Origin: Allokutzneria sp. A3M-2-11 16
Lineage (GTDB): Bacteria > Actinomycetota > Actinomycetes > Mycobacteriales > Pseudonocardiaceae
Length of the DNA: 64,000 nt
Direction of reading: 5' to 3'
NCBI RefSeq assembly: GCF_024213555.1
Contig: NZ_JANAVO010000001.1
Coordinates: 1,240,001 to 1,304,000, forward strand
This document shows, piece by piece, positions 8,194 through 17,332 of the stretch (position 1 is the first letter of the stretch; the number at the start of each line of letters is the position of its first letter). Made by a program: the position numbers and the translations under genes. The notes beneath the pieces are model-generated. The model worked only from the letters and a program-made list of their open reading frames with translations. It ran no database searches and was not told the origin of the DNA.

Positions 8194-10044
8194 TTACTCC
8201 ACGGTGACCGATTTGGCGAGGTTGCGGGGCTTGTCGACGTCGTAGCCGCGGGCCTTGGCCACCTCGGCGGCGAAGACCTGCAACGGGATCGTGGACACCA
8301 GCGGCTGGAGCAGCGTCGGCACCGCGGGCACCTCGATGAGGTGGTCGGCGAAGGGCCGCACGGTCTCGTCGCCCTCCTCGGCGATGACGATCGTGCGCGC
8401 GCCCCGGGCCTTGATCTCCTGGATGTTGGAGACCAGCTTCGTGTGCAGCACCGCGCGGCCCCTCGGCGACGGCACGACGACCACGACCGGCAGGCCCTCC
8501 TCGATCAGCGCGATCGGGCCGTGCTTGAGCTCGCCCGCCGCGAAGCCCTCGGCGTGCATGTACGCCAGCTCCTTCAGCTTCAGCGCGCCCTCCAGCGCCA
8601 CCGGGTAGCCGACGTGGCGGCCGAGGAACAGCACCGCCTTGGAGTCGGCCAGCTCCCGCGCCAACGCCCGCACACTGTCCGAAGTGGACAGAACGCGCTC
8701 GACGGCCGCGGTCATCGCCTCCAGCTCGTGGAACTCGCGGGCCACCTCGTCCGGGTACTTCGTCCCGCGGGCCTGCGCGAGGGCGAGCCCCACCAGGTAG
8801 TTCGCCGCGATCTGGGCCAGGAACGCCTTCGTGGACGCGACCCCGATCTCCGGCCCGGCGTGGGTGTAGAGCACGGCGTCGGACTCGCGGGGGATCTGCG
8901 CGCCGTTGGTGTTGCAGACCGCGAGCACCCTGGCCTTCTGGTCACGCGCGTGCCGGACCGCCTCCAGGGTGTCGGCCGTCTCGCCGGACTGGGAGACGGC
9001 CACGACCAGGGTGTCCCGGTCCAGCACGGGATCGCGGTAGCGGAACTCGCTGGCCAGCTCGACCTCGACGGGCAGCCGGGTCCAGTGCTCGATCGCGTAC
9101 TTGGCGACCAGCCCGGAGTGGTAGGCCGAACCGCAGGCCACCACGAAGACCTTGTCCACGTCGCGCAGGTCCTGGTCGGACAGGCGCTGCTCGTCGAGCA
9201 CGATCCGGCCGTCCCGGAAGTGCCCGCGCAGGGTGTTGGCCAGCGCGTCCGGCTGCTCCTCGATCTCCTTGAGCATGAAGTACTCGTGGCCGCCCTTCTC
9301 GGCGGCGGCGAGGTCCCAGTTGACGTGGAAGGGCTTCACGGTCACGGCCGCACCGTGGAAGTCGGTGACCTCGTAGCCGTCCCGGCGCAGCACGACGACC
9401 TGGTCCTGGCCCAGTTCGACGGCGTCCTTGGTGTACTCGATGAACGCGGCCACGTCCGAGGCCAGGAAGTTCTCGTTCTCGCCGACGCCGAGCACCAGCG
9501 GCGAGGACCGGCGCGCGGCGATGATCTGGTCCGGCTGGTCGGCGTGCGTGACCACCAGGGTGAACGCGCCTTCGAGGCGGCGGCAGACCGTGCGCACGGC
9601 CGCGGCCAGGTCCACCCCGTCGAAGGCGCGGGCGATCAGGTGCGCGGCGCACTCGGAGTCGGTGTCGCTGGCCGGCTCGACCCCGTCGGCCTCCAGTTCC
9701 GCGCGCAGCTGCGCGAAGTTCTCGATGATCCCGTTGTGCACCACCGCGAGCCGCCCGGAAGCGTCCCGGTGCGGGTGGGCGTTGCGGTCGTTGGGCGCCC
9801 CGTGCGTCGCCCACCGGGTGTGGCCCATGCCCGCGGTGCCGGTGAAGCGGGCGCTGCCCGCCTCGTCGAGCTGCTTCTCCAGGTTCACCAGCGGCCCGGC
9901 CTTGCGCTCGGTCGCCAGGTCACCGGCGCCGTTGAGCACCGCGACGCCCGCCGAGTCGTAGCCGCGGTACTCCAGCCTGCGAAGGCCGTTCAGCACCACG
10001 TCCAGCGCGGGGCGATGGCCCACGTATCCCACGATTCCACACAC
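8194..10044 (-). CDS. glmS: Glutamine-fructose-6-phosphate aminotransferase (isomerizing)
   Basis: Makes glucosamine-6-phosphate, the first step towards UDP-GlcNAc. The protein has 616 residues. Cys2, exposed after methionine removal, is the glutaminase nucleophile in CGIVGYVG; RGYDSAGVAV and HTRWATHG follow. The C-terminal isomerase half has two SIS domains (VACGSAYHSG; SQSGETADT) and ends KPRNLAKSVTVE as GlmS does. The start must be the GTG at 10044 because the cysteine has to be residue 2; the open frame extends further but is not genuine. No Shine-Dalgarno is visible, so the mRNA may be leaderless. Confidence 0.97.
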   Translation of the reverse strand: MCGIVGYVGHRPALDVVLNGLRRLEYRGYDSAGVAVLNGAGDLATERKAGPLVNLEKQLDEAGSARFTGTAGMGHTRWATHGAPNDRNAHPHRDASGRLAVVHNGIIENFAQLRAELEADGVEPASDTDSECAAHLIARAFDGVDLAAAVRTVCRRLEGAFTLVVTHADQPDQIIAARRSSPLVLGVGENENFLASDVAAFIEYTKDAVELGQDQVVVLRRDGYEVTDFHGAAVTVKPFHVNWDLAAAEKGGHEYFMLKEIEEQPDALANTLRGHFRDGRIVLDEQRLSDQDLRDVDKVFVVACGSAYHSGLVAKYAIEHWTRLPVEVELASEFRYRDPVLDRDTLVVAVSQSGETADTLEAVRHARDQKARVLAVCNTNGAQIPRESDAVLYTHAGPEIGVASTKAFLAQIAANYLVGLALAQARGTKYPDEVAREFHELEAMTAAVERVLSTSDSVRALARELADSKAVLFLGRHVGYPVALEGALKLKELAYMHAEGFAAGELKHGPIALIEEGLPVVVVVPSPRGRAVLHTKLVSNIQEIKARGARTIVIAEEGDETVRPFADHLIEVPAVPTLLQPLVSTIPLQVFAAEVAKARGYDVDKPRNLAKSVTVE

Positions 10045-10051
10045 GCGGCAC

Positions 10052-10080
10052 AGGTTATGGCGCCGCACGCGCGTTGTCGG
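10052..10080 (-). promoter_or_regulatory. Possible glmS promoter (leaderless transcript)
   Basis: On the minus strand CCGACA and TAACCT are separated by 17 bases. They are a weak match to a sigma-70-type -35/-10 pair. Transcription would start within a base or two of the GTG, which fits the absence of a ribosome binding site. This is inferred from hexamer similarity only. Confidence 0.3.
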
Positions 10081-10139
10081 ATTGGTCTGGACACGCCTGC
10101 CATCGCAGCTCGGAGGCCGATCCACTAACGTCTCGGCTC

Positions 10140-10958
10140 ATGGCACTCACCGCCAAGCAGGCGTTCAAGGAGCTGTCTCGCCCAGGCCCGCACCGGGTGA
10201 TGCGAGGGGACCTGGCGCTGGTGGGGCTCCCCGGCGCGGTGCTCACCCCGGAGTCCGGCACGGGCCTCCCGGCGGTGGTGTTCGGCCACGGCTGGCTCCA
10301 GCCGATCACGCGCTACCACGGCTTCATGCGGCACCTGGCCTCCTGGGGCTTCGTCGTCGCCGCGCCCGCGACGCAGACGGGACCGCTGCCCTCGCACCGG
10401 TTGTTCACGGCGGACATGCGCACGGCGCTGGACGTCTGCACCTCCGTGCGCCTCGGTGAGGGCCGGATCAGCGTGAACCCGGAGCAGCTCGGGATGGCCG
10501 GGCACTCGCTCGGCGGCGGCTGCGCGGTGCTGGCGGCGGCCGAGGACGAGCGGGTGCGCGCGGTCGGCACGATGGGGCTCTCCGAGACCCGTCCCTCCGC
10601 GATCGACGCCGCGCGCGAGTGCGCCATGCCCGCGCTGCACCTCTCCGGCGACGAGGACCTGATCTCCCCGCCGATCGGCCACGCCGAGCCGGTCACCCAG
10701 GCGTGGGCGGGCCCGGTGCAGCTGCGCGGCATCGACAAGGCGACCCACCTCGGCTTCACCGAGAACTGGCAGTGGACCGACCTCTTGCTCGACGGCAAGC
10801 CGCAGAGCAAGACGCAGAAGCTCTCGCGCGTCCTGCTGACCGCCTTCTTCCTGCGCGTGCTCACCGGCAACCGCGAGTACAGCGCGTTGCTGGAAGCGGA
10901 GATCAAGGGCTGCTCGATCGACTACACCCGCGGGCCCGCCGTGCCCAGCCTGGCCTGA
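10140..10958 (+). CDS. Alpha/beta hydrolase (dienelactone hydrolase / chlorophyllase-like)
   Basis: A 272-residue serine hydrolase. GHSLGGG carries the nucleophile, VVFGHGWLQP is the oxyanion-hole strand, HLSGDEDLISP probably supplies the acid and KATHLGFTE the histidine. No signal peptide is visible from the ATG at 10140. The longer frame from 10074 lacks support and would run into the glmS upstream region. The architecture resembles dienelactone-hydrolase, cutinase-like or PAF-acetylhydrolase-type proteins; the substrate is not predictable. By place (plus strand between glmS and the secretion-linked genes) and size it resembles Rv3438 of M. tuberculosis, which I state from memory. Confidence 0.88.
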   Translation: MALTAKQAFKELSRPGPHRVMRGDLALVGLPGAVLTPESGTGLPAVVFGHGWLQPITRYHGFMRHLASWGFVVAAPATQTGPLPSHRLFTADMRTALDVCTSVRLGEGRISVNPEQLGMAGHSLGGGCAVLAAAEDERVRAVGTMGLSETRPSAIDAARECAMPALHLSGDEDLISPPIGHAEPVTQAWAGPVQLRGIDKATHLGFTENWQWTDLLLDGKPQSKTQKLSRVLLTAFFLRVLTGNREYSALLEAEIKGCSIDYTRGPAVPSLA

Positions 10959-10965
10959 TTCCCTT

Positions 10966-11223
10966 TCAGCGCAACCAGGTCTGCGTCGAGTAGTCCTCGT
11001 CGTCGTCCACCGGCCGCGGCCTCTCCGGCGGCGGCCAGCCGGTGTCCCGGCGATCCCGGAGGCGTTCGACCACCTTGCCGACGTGCTCGGCGATCTCCTT
11101 CGCCGAGCGCTCGGACTCGGCTCTGGCCTGGTCCTCGCGCCTGGTGGCCCGTTCCAGCCAGTCGGCGTGCTCGCGCATCACCAGGTCCATCCGTCGCTGT
11201 GCCGCCGCGACGTCGTCGCTCAC
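10966..11223 (-). CDS. Small charged helical protein, secretion-locus neighbour
   Basis: An 85-residue protein, strongly charged and predicted helical (residues about 5-60, rich in Arg, Glu and Ala), with an acidic DDDED stretch before the C-terminal STQTWLR. No signal peptide or membrane segment is seen. I do not recognise a family. It abuts the next gene (stop of the 679-residue protein at 11224, start here at 11223) and is probably its last co-transcribed partner. Its 3' end faces the hydrolase gene with 7 bases between. Confidence 0.7.
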   Translation of the reverse strand: MSDDVAAAQRRMDLVMREHADWLERATRREDQARAESERSAKEIAEHVGKVVERLRDRRDTGWPPPERPRPVDDDEDYSTQTWLR

Positions 11224-13263
11224 CTAGTTCTCCTCGTCGTCGAGTCCGCCGAGCACCCGCGCCACCCTGCTGATGGCTTCGTTGTCCTCTTCGAAGACGT
11301 AGCCCTCGGTGCGCCAGTTGTTGCCGCCGCGCTCCTGGTCTCCACCGCTTCCCTGGGCCGCGGGCGGCATCATCATCCCGGTGCCCATCGGTGGCGCGTT
11401 CGGAGCGCGTTGTCCCTCGCTCGGTATCGAGCCGAGTCCGGCTTCGCCCGGCTGCGGAGCCTGCTGGTGCTCCGCGACTTCTTCGACGACGCCGGACCCG
11501 CTCGCCAGTTCGACCTGGCCCTGGGTGAAGTCGATGTCGTAGGTCGTCGGTTCGCCATCCGCTCCGGGCACCGACACCCGGATGTGCCCCGCGTCGCCCG
11601 GCACGCGCTCGGCGAGGATGGTGCGGTCGCCGGCGCGGATCGCGGCCTTGCCGTTCTCATCCGCCTTCGTCACCGGGTTCTCTTGCGGCACAACATTTCC
11701 CGGCTGCACGGGGATGCCGCCGGGTTGCGGCATCGGCTTCACCTCCGGCCCTGACGGCCCGAAGTCCACCTCATAGCTCTTCGGCTTCCCGTCCGGACCC
11801 TCCACGGTGATCGTCACGTGGCCGTCGCGGGTCGGGCTGGTGACGGAGATCTTGCGTCCGGCGTCCTCGAAGCTGACCGACTCGCGCGGCTGGTTCCCGC
11901 CTGGCACAGGCATTCCCGGCAGCTGCGTGCCCGGCAGCCCCGAGGTCTCCGTGCCGCCGAGAGGCGGGGTCTGGATCGGCGGCACGACAGGCGGCGTGAT
12001 CGGCGGGGGCGCGGCGATCGGCGGAACTCGCCCACCACCGCCACCGCCACCTCCGCCACCGATCGGGCCGCCGCCACCGCCACCGGGAGGGGGCTTGGGG
12101 CCACCCCCGGGCGGGGTACCGCCGAGCAGTTCCTTGAACGGGTTGTCGCTGCGGCCGTTGAGGAAGGTGGTGAGCTCCTTCCAGACCTCATCCGTCCAAC
12201 CCCGGTGCTTGCCGCAGGCTTCCTCGAAGCGGCTGAACTTGCCCTCGAAGGCCCGGCAGAACCCCTCGGCCCAGAGCTTCGCCTGTTGCTCGGCGAACTC
12301 GTAGGTCTCCTCGTTGAGCTCGCACGCGTCGCTGTCGACCATCCTGGCCGTCGTCGGGTTCACCATCCTGGCCACCACCCGGACGTCCACCTCCCGGCGA
12401 CCGTTGGCCAGCTGCATGATCAGCAGCCCTTCGCCGACCGTGCGGTCGCACATCTTGTCCTCGTGCAGGCTCAGCGCCATCTCGGCCTTGCCGCGGCAGA
12501 GCTTGGCCACCCGCGCCGAGCACCCGCGGATCAGGTCAGCGGAGCCCTGCAACGAGTCCGTGAGCGCCTGGACCTGTACCCGGAACCGGTCCGAGAACAC
12601 GCGCGAGCGCTCAGCGGCCTTGCCGGTCCAGTGGGTGTACAGGCCCGAGAGACCGGCCGAGGACCTGCCGGAGGCGGACTCCACCGCGATCTTCGCGTCG
12701 GTCAGCTGCCGCGCCTGGGCGTCGAGCTTGGCGAAGTCGATCCCCCGCTGCTCGTCGTAGAGCCGTTTCACCGCATTGAAGATGTCCTCCTGGCCGCCGA
12801 GCAGCGCCGGGTTGCGCCGGAACTCGGAGGGGGCGGCGACGTAGACCGGGGCGAAGCGGCGGAACGCGTCCAGCCCCGGCAGGCCCGCGTCGAGGATCTC
12901 GTCGGACTTCGCCGCGCCGACGTGGGTGGCGGAGCCCGCGCGGTTGAACTCGTCCAGCTTCTGCCTGCCGCGCGCCGCGTCCCGGCCCGGCCCGTTGACC
13001 CGCTTGTCGAGCTCGTCGGTGAGCCGCTTGTGGAGATCGTCGAACTCCTTGGCGTGCGCGGCGGCCACCGCGCGGCTCGCGATGGAACCCACGAGGTCCG
13101 CGTTGAAGGAACGATCGACGCCGAGCGACGGACCGATCGCCGCCAGCAGCAGATCGTCCGACGTCGGGTGGGTGAGCCAGTAGGACTTCAGCAGCGCCTG
13201 CTTCTCCTTGCGGGTCAGCTCGGTGCTGTCGAGCAGCCGCAGGACGCTCTCGGGGGTCTTCAT
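11224..13263 (-). CDS. Large Pro/Gly-rich protein with duplicated C-terminal unit, ESX-associated
   Basis: A 679-residue protein with no signal peptide. Residues about 1-380 are helical and charged and include YTHWTGKAAERSR, a WxG-type turn. About 381-440 is low complexity, with runs of glycine and proline. The C-terminal region contains two copies of a unit of about 45 residues, each with a GH-(x)-V-x-G-x-DG-x-P-x-x-Y-x-V/I-DF pattern. Start at ATG 13263 overlaps the upstream stop by one base (TGATG). By position and composition it resembles the Ala/Pro-rich Rv3439c near ESX-4 of M. tuberculosis (from memory). The function is unknown; possibly a secreted or secretion-assisting protein. Confidence 0.8.
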   Translation of the reverse strand: MKTPESVLRLLDSTELTRKEKQALLKSYWLTHPTSDDLLLAAIGPSLGVDRSFNADLVGSIASRAVAAAHAKEFDDLHKRLTDELDKRVNGPGRDAARGRQKLDEFNRAGSATHVGAAKSDEILDAGLPGLDAFRRFAPVYVAAPSEFRRNPALLGGQEDIFNAVKRLYDEQRGIDFAKLDAQARQLTDAKIAVESASGRSSAGLSGLYTHWTGKAAERSRVFSDRFRVQVQALTDSLQGSADLIRGCSARVAKLCRGKAEMALSLHEDKMCDRTVGEGLLIMQLANGRREVDVRVVARMVNPTTARMVDSDACELNEETYEFAEQQAKLWAEGFCRAFEGKFSRFEEACGKHRGWTDEVWKELTTFLNGRSDNPFKELLGGTPPGGGPKPPPGGGGGGPIGGGGGGGGGGRVPPIAAPPPITPPVVPPIQTPPLGGTETSGLPGTQLPGMPVPGGNQPRESVSFEDAGRKISVTSPTRDGHVTITVEGPDGKPKSYEVDFGPSGPEVKPMPQPGGIPVQPGNVVPQENPVTKADENGKAAIRAGDRTILAERVPGDAGHIRVSVPGADGEPTTYDIDFTQGQVELASGSGVVEEVAEHQQAPQPGEAGLGSIPSEGQRAPNAPPMGTGMMMPPAAQGSGGDQERGGNNWRTEGYVFEEDNEAISRVARVLGGLDDEEN

Positions 13264-13559
13264 CACTTGCCCCCGACCGTGCGGGCGTTGCGGTTCTCCA
13301 CCCACTGGTAGCCGCCCTTGGTCTGCTCCAGGCGCCTGGCGAAGTCCTCGGTGGCGGTGACGAAGCTGGTGGCGGCGGCGACGAGCTTGCGCAGCCCGCC
13401 CGCGTACTCCTTCGCCGCGGCGCCGTGGGCCAGGCCGAGGCCCGCTCCCTCGTTCGCGGCGGCCTCAATCGGCCGGACCCTCGGCGGAACCTCCTGGGCC
13501 GCCGTGCGCAGGGCGCCCGCGACCTGCGCCATCTCGTCGGTGTTGGTACCGAAACCCAC
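13263..13559 (-). CDS. EspC/WXG100-like small secretion-associated protein
   Basis: A 98-residue helical protein with MGFGTNTDEMAQVAGALRTAA at the start, Gly/Ala-rich helices and a C-terminal helix with FVTATEDFARRLEQT. There is no signal peptide. The size, helix-turn-helix layout and coupling to the 679-residue gene suggest an EspC/Rv3440c-like or WXG100-like type VII partner. A classic WxG motif is absent from the turn (GLGLAHG instead). No function beyond that is supported. Confidence 0.72.
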   Translation of the reverse strand: MGFGTNTDEMAQVAGALRTAAQEVPPRVRPIEAAANEGAGLGLAHGAAAKEYAGGLRKLVAAATSFVTATEDFARRLEQTKGGYQWVENRNARTVGGK

Positions 13560-13692
13560 CTGGTCGTCCCCCTCGTGTCCCCGGAACGCGCCGAGGCTAT
13601 CGAGGGGCTCCCCCGCCCACGCGTGCCTCCACCGCGATCCACCCCATGGTGGACCAGCGCAGACGCGCGTGTGCGACGAACAGGGGAAGTGT

Positions 13693-15033
13693 TCAGCGAA
13701 TGCCGGAGACGACCCCGGCGAGGCGCTTGGCGGCGGCGTCGGCGGCGTCCTGGCTCGGGGCCTCCACCATCACCCGGACCAGCTGCTCGGTGCCGGAGGG
13801 GCGCAGCAGCACCCGGCCGGACCCGGCGAGCTCGGCCTCGACGGCGGCGACGGCCTCGGCGACCGACGGGGAGGCGGCGACCCTGGCCTTGTCGCTGACC
13901 TTGACGTTGACCAGGACCTGCGGCAGGCGGCGCATCACCCCGGCCAGCTCGGCCAGCGGACGCCCGGTGGACACCACGCGGGCCATCAGGCGCAGCGCGG
14001 TCAGCAGGCCGTCGCCGGTGGTGGCGTGCGTGGGCAACACCACATGCCCGGACTGCTCGCCACCGAGGGAGAACCCGCCGGAGCGCAGCTCCTCCAGCAC
14101 GTAGCGGTCGCCGACCGAGGTCGTGCGCACGTTGACGCCGTGGTCGCGCATGGCCAGGTGCAGGCCGAGGTTGCTCATCACGGTGGCCACGAGGGTGTCG
14201 TCGGCGAGCTCGCCGCCCTCCTTCATGGCCAGCGCGAGCACCGCGAGGATCTGGTCCCCGTCGATCTCGGCGCCGGTGTGGTCGACGGCGAGGCAGCGGT
14301 CGGCGTCACCGTCGTGCGCGATGCCCAGGTCGGCGCCGTGCTCGCGGACCGCGGCGCGCAGCACGTCGAGGTGGGTGGAGCCGCACCCGTCGTTGATGTT
14401 GACGCCGTCCGGCTCGGCGTGGATGGCGATCACGTCGGCGCCCGCGCGGCGGTAGGCCTCGGGCGCCGCGGCGGAGGCGGAGCCGTTCGCGCAGTCCACG
14501 ACCACGCGCAGGCCTTCGAGCGGCTGCGGCGTGGCGAGCAGCAGGTGGTCGACGTAGCGCTGGACGGCGTTGTCGATGTCCCGGACCCGGCCGATGGCGC
14601 CGCCGGTGGGCCGCCCCTGACCCGGGCCCTCGGCGATCAGCCGCTCGATCTCGTCCTCGACGGCGTCCGGCAGCTTGTGGCCGTCACCGGAGAACAGCTT
14701 GATCCCGTTGTCCGGCATCGGGTTGTGCGAGGCCGAGATCATCACGCCGAGCCCGGCACCGAGGTCGCTGACCAGGTGCGCCACCGCCGGGGTCGGCACG
14801 ACGCCCGCGCGGAGCACGTCGACGCCCGCCGAGGCGAGCCCGGCCGCGACGGCCGCCTCCAGCATCTCGCCACTGGCCCTCGGGTCCCGGCCGACCACCG
14901 CGACGGGCCGGTCGGAGCCGGTGCGCTCACCGAGCACCCGCGCGGCCGCCACCGCGATGGACATGGCGAGCTCGGGGGTGAGGTCGGAGTTGGCGAGACC
15001 GCGCACACCATCGGTGCCGAAGAGGCGAGCCAT
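13693..15033 (-). CDS. glmM: Phosphoglucosamine mutase
   Basis: Interconverts glucosamine-6-phosphate and glucosamine-1-phosphate, the step after GlmS. The 446-residue protein starts [12 protein letters not shown]. The phosphoserine loop is [14 protein letters not shown], the Mg-binding loop is DGDADRC, and the sugar-binding GGEQSGH and C-terminal [12 protein letters not shown] loops are present. ATG 15033 has a GGAGGA on the minus strand about nine bases upstream; the extra 26 codons of the open frame are not conserved. It lies downstream of rplM-rpsI behind a strong hairpin. Confidence 0.96.
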   Translation of the reverse strand: MARLFGTDGVRGLANSDLTPELAMSIAVAAARVLGERTGSDRPVAVVGRDPRASGEMLEAAVAAGLASAGVDVLRAGVVPTPAVAHLVSDLGAGLGVMISASHNPMPDNGIKLFSGDGHKLPDAVEDEIERLIAEGPGQGRPTGGAIGRVRDIDNAVQRYVDHLLLATPQPLEGLRVVVDCANGSASAAAPEAYRRAGADVIAIHAEPDGVNINDGCGSTHLDVLRAAVREHGADLGIAHDGDADRCLAVDHTGAEIDGDQILAVLALAMKEGGELADDTLVATVMSNLGLHLAMRDHGVNVRTTSVGDRYVLEELRSGGFSLGGEQSGHVVLPTHATTGDGLLTALRLMARVVSTGRPLAELAGVMRRLPQVLVNVKVSDKARVAASPSVAEAVAAVEAELAGSGRVLLRPSGTEQLVRVMVEAPSQDAADAAAKRLAGVVSGIR

Positions 15034-15080
15034 GTCGAGAAGTCCTCCGTGTGACGGGCCCGGTCGAGGGCCGGACGCAA

Positions 15081-15123
15081 CTACGGGAGCAGACATCCGT
15101 AAGACGGACATCTGCTCCCGTAG
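15081..15123 (-). terminator. Terminator hairpin downstream of rpsI
   Basis: A long stem of 13 perfect pairs (CTACGGGAGCAGA against TCTGCTCCCGTAG), two mismatches and five more pairs closes a very small loop. It lies between the rpsI stop and the glmM start on the minus strand, where it would end the rplM-rpsI transcript. Confidence 0.75.
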
Positions 15124-15164
15124 GTTGTCTTGCGGCGTAAGGCCAGGCAGGAGCGCCTGCAGTA

Positions 15165-15773
15165 CTAGCGCTTGCTGTACTGGGGAGCCTTACGGGCCTT
15201 CTTGAGACCGTACTTCTTCCGCTCCTTGGCCCGCGGGTCACGGGTGAGGAAGCCGGCCTTCTTCAGCGCCGGGCGGTCGTCGGCGTCCAGCGTGATCAGC
15301 GCGCGGGCGATCGCCAGGCGGAGCGCACCGGCCTGGCCGGAGACGCCGCCACCGCTGAGGGTGCCGAACACGTCGAACTTGTCCAGCTTGTCCGTGGTGG
15401 TGAACGGGTCCCGGATCAGCTGCTGGTGCACCTTGTTCGGGAAGTAGGCGTCGATGTCCTTGCCGTTGAGCAGGAACTTGCCGGTGCCGGGCACCAGGCG
15501 GACGCGCACGATGGCCTGCTTGCGGCGACCGACGGTCTGGATCAGGCGACCCGTGCCGAGCGGCGCGGCGACCTCGGCGGCCGGGGCGACCTCGTCAGAG
15601 GTGGCCTCGGCGACACCCTCGGTGGCGGCCTCGTCGGCAGCGACCTCGGTGGTGGCCTCGTCAGCAGCGGCTTCGTCAGCGGCGGCTTCGGTGGCAACGG
15701 CCTCGGTGGCGACAGCCTCGTCGGCGACGGTCTCGTCGACGGCGGGAGTGGTCTCGTCAGCGGGAGTGGTCAC
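15165..15773 (-). CDS. rpsI: 30S ribosomal protein S9 with long acidic N-terminal extension
   Basis: The C-terminal 125 residues are standard S9: [42 protein letters not shown] and the C-terminal [11 protein letters not shown] that reaches the P-site tRNA. Before it lies an unusual extension built from repeated ADEA/ATEA tetrapeptides. I prefer the GTG at 15773 (202 residues), which has AGAGGA seven bases upstream and gives an N-terminus like that of mycobacterial S9. The GTG at 15818, which overlaps the rplM stop as GTGA, would add 15 residues and cannot be excluded. Confidence 0.93.
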   Translation of the reverse strand: MTTPADETTPAVDETVADEAVATEAVATEAAADEAAADEATTEVAADEAATEGVAEATSDEVAPAAEVAAPLGTGRLIQTVGRRKQAIVRVRLVPGTGKFLLNGKDIDAYFPNKVHQQLIRDPFTTTDKLDKFDVFGTLSGGGVSGQAGALRLAIARALITLDADDRPALKKAGFLTRDPRAKERKKYGLKKARKAPQYSKR

Positions 15774-15814
15774 GCGGTTTTCCTCTGAGTTCTGGTTGTC
15801 CGACACCGGCAGGG

Positions 15815-16258
15815 TCACTGGCTGACCTTGGGGAGCTCGAACGTCTGCGGCTGCTGGGCCGCGTGCGGGTGGGCCGGACCGGCGTACACCTTGAGCTTCT
15901 TGCCCATGGCGTTGCCGAGCTTGTTCTTCGGCAGCATCCCCTTGATGGCCTTCTCGACCAGCTTGGTGGGGTACTTGTCCAGCATCTCGCCGAACGAGCG
16001 CTTCTTGAGGCCGCCCGGGTGGCCACTGTGCCGGTAGACGAACTCCTGGTCGCGCTTGTTGCCGGTCAGCGCGACCTTCTCGGCGTTGATGACGACGACG
16101 AAGTCACCGGTGTCGATGTGCGGCGCGTAAATCGGCTTGTGCTTTCCGCGCAGCAGGGTGGCGGCGTGGGTCGCGAGGCGGCCGAGCACCAAGTCCTGGG
16201 CGTCGATGACGTGCCAGGCTCGCTTCACCTCGCTGGGCTTCGGGCTGTACGTGCGCAC
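15815..16258 (-). CDS. rplM: 50S ribosomal protein L13
   Basis: A 147-residue L13 of normal length, an early-assembly 23S rRNA-binding protein. It has [16 protein letters not shown] near the N-terminus, then [31 protein letters not shown] and [12 protein letters not shown]. It starts with GTG at 16258 and has GAGG seven bases upstream on the minus strand. It heads the rplM-rpsI operon and adjoins the ESX genes, as in mycobacteria. Confidence 0.97.
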   Translation of the reverse strand: MRTYSPKPSEVKRAWHVIDAQDLVLGRLATHAATLLRGKHKPIYAPHIDTGDFVVVINAEKVALTGNKRDQEFVYRHSGHPGGLKKRSFGEMLDKYPTKLVEKAIKGMLPKNKLGNAMGKKLKVYAGPAHPHAAQQPQTFELPKVSQ

Positions 16259-16505
16259 GGATCTACCTCGTCGTCACTCGCGTCTTGGGTGGCGTTGGGG
16301 CGGCAGAGTCCGGCACCTGCGGGAAACCTCCGCTTGCGCGGGGAGAACTCAGGGCGCGAAAACGCGCGGCCGACTTGGCGCCGCACGATATACCGCTTCA
16401 ACAGCGATCGAGGTTACCTGTCGTCCTACGGCAGGGTCAAAACGGCCCCCGGTGATGAGCGCCATGTCCACCATCATGCCAGGTCGCGGGCTTGCGACGG
16501 ACAGA

Positions 16506-16544
16506 CGAAGGCCCCGGCCGTCTTCAGAGCCGGGGCCTTCGCGT
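16506..16544 (-). terminator. Terminator hairpin downstream of esxT
   Basis: A 12-bp perfect GC-rich stem (GAAGGCCCCGGC with GCCGGGGCCTTC) around a loop of about ten bases, 14 bases below the esxT stop. It would end the minus-strand eccC-...-esxT transcript before the rplM promoter region. The rest of 16259-16505 is non-coding and presumably holds the rplM promoter, which I could not place with confidence. Confidence 0.75.
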
Positions 16545-16557
16545 CAGCGAGAGCGGG

Positions 16558-16839
16558 TCACCAGAGGTCGGCGGCCTTGCGCTCCCCCTCCTGGTAGTTC
16601 TCGTTGGCGCTGCCGAGCGCGACGCCGACCTTGGCCAGGATCTCCTGGAGGGCCTTCGCCGCCTCGTCCCACTCCCGCTGCGCCCGCTTGTAGTTGTCCG
16701 CGGCCGCACCGGTCCACGTCGCGGTCAGCGGCGCCAGATCGGACTTGAGCTCCCCGAGCTGCGTGCGCACCTTGGTCGCGGCGGAGGCGATGTTGCCCTG
16801 CGCCTCGGACAGGGAACCGAACTGAACCTTGATGTCCAT
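16558..16839 (-). CDS. esxT: WXG100 family protein EsxT-like (type VII substrate)
   Basis: A 93-residue helical hairpin protein. The WxG turn is Trp42-Thr-Gly44, and the C-terminal YxxxD/E-type export signal reads YQEGE (82-86). No signal peptide is seen. It is paired with the next WXG100 gene 5 bases upstream; such pairs usually form a secreted heterodimer. The position between rplM and a second esx gene matches esxT (Rv3444c) of mycobacterial ESX-4, so the symbol is given by synteny. Confidence 0.88.
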   Translation of the reverse strand: MDIKVQFGSLSEAQGNIASAATKVRTQLGELKSDLAPLTATWTGAAADNYKRAQREWDEAAKALQEILAKVGVALGSANENYQEGERKAADLW

Positions 16840-16844
16840 GGTCG

Positions 16845-17159
16845 TCAGAGCCCTTCCAGACCGGCGCGGATGGTGGACATGCCCTCGGTGGCCTGCTGCT
16901 CACGGCGGACGTAGGACTTGCCGGACTGGCCGAGCTGGTCGGAGATCACCCCGAGCGCGTTGTTCAGCTTCAGCGTCTGCTCGCCCCAGCTGCGCATCAG
17001 CGTCTGGAAGGCCTTCGCGGCCTCGCCCTTCCACTGACCCTGGAGCGGTTCCAGCTGCCCCCGGAGGCTGTTGAGCTGGCCAACGAGCTGGTCCCGCACT
17101 TTGGCCACGTCACCGGAGGCCTTACCCATGGCCTCGGCATTGACCTCGTACTGAGTCAT
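16845..17159 (-). CDS. esxU: WXG100 family protein EsxU-like (type VII substrate)
   Basis: A 104-residue WXG100 protein. The turn is Trp43-Lys-Gly45, and YVRRE (83-87) near the C-terminus fits the YxxxE secretion motif. The ATG at 17159 is chosen because the WXG100 helix begins right after it; the upstream extension is non-conserved. It probably dimerises with the EsxT-like partner and is exported by the EccBCDE/MycP machine encoded beside it. Synteny corresponds to esxU (Rv3445c). Confidence 0.88.
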   Translation of the reverse strand: MTQYEVNAEAMGKASGDVAKVRDQLVGQLNSLRGQLEPLQGQWKGEAAKAFQTLMRSWGEQTLKLNNALGVISDQLGQSGKSYVRREQQATEGMSTIRAGLEGL

Positions 17160-17332
17160 CGAACGACTCCCCCTTCGATCGGTGTTACAGCCCAAGACCA
17201 TGCCACGGCGCCTTCCGGAGCCGCGACTTAATGCGACAACTAGTTGCGCGTGTGAACGCGGTCCACCTGATTGGTGGGACGCGGTCGCATTCCACCGGGG
17301 AAAATCACTCTGGCATTTGCCCGTGAAATTAC
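17160..17332 (-). other. Intergenic region between Hsp70/Rv3446c gene and esxU
   Basis: 173 bases, visibly less GC-rich than the flanking genes. It holds a perfect 10-base palindrome CAACTAGTTG at 17237-17246 and an imperfect hairpin at 17261-17280 (GTCCACC against GGTGGGAC). The esxU-esxT pair may have its own promoter here and the hairpin may terminate the upstream gene. No clear -35/-10 pair was found. Confidence 0.45.
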
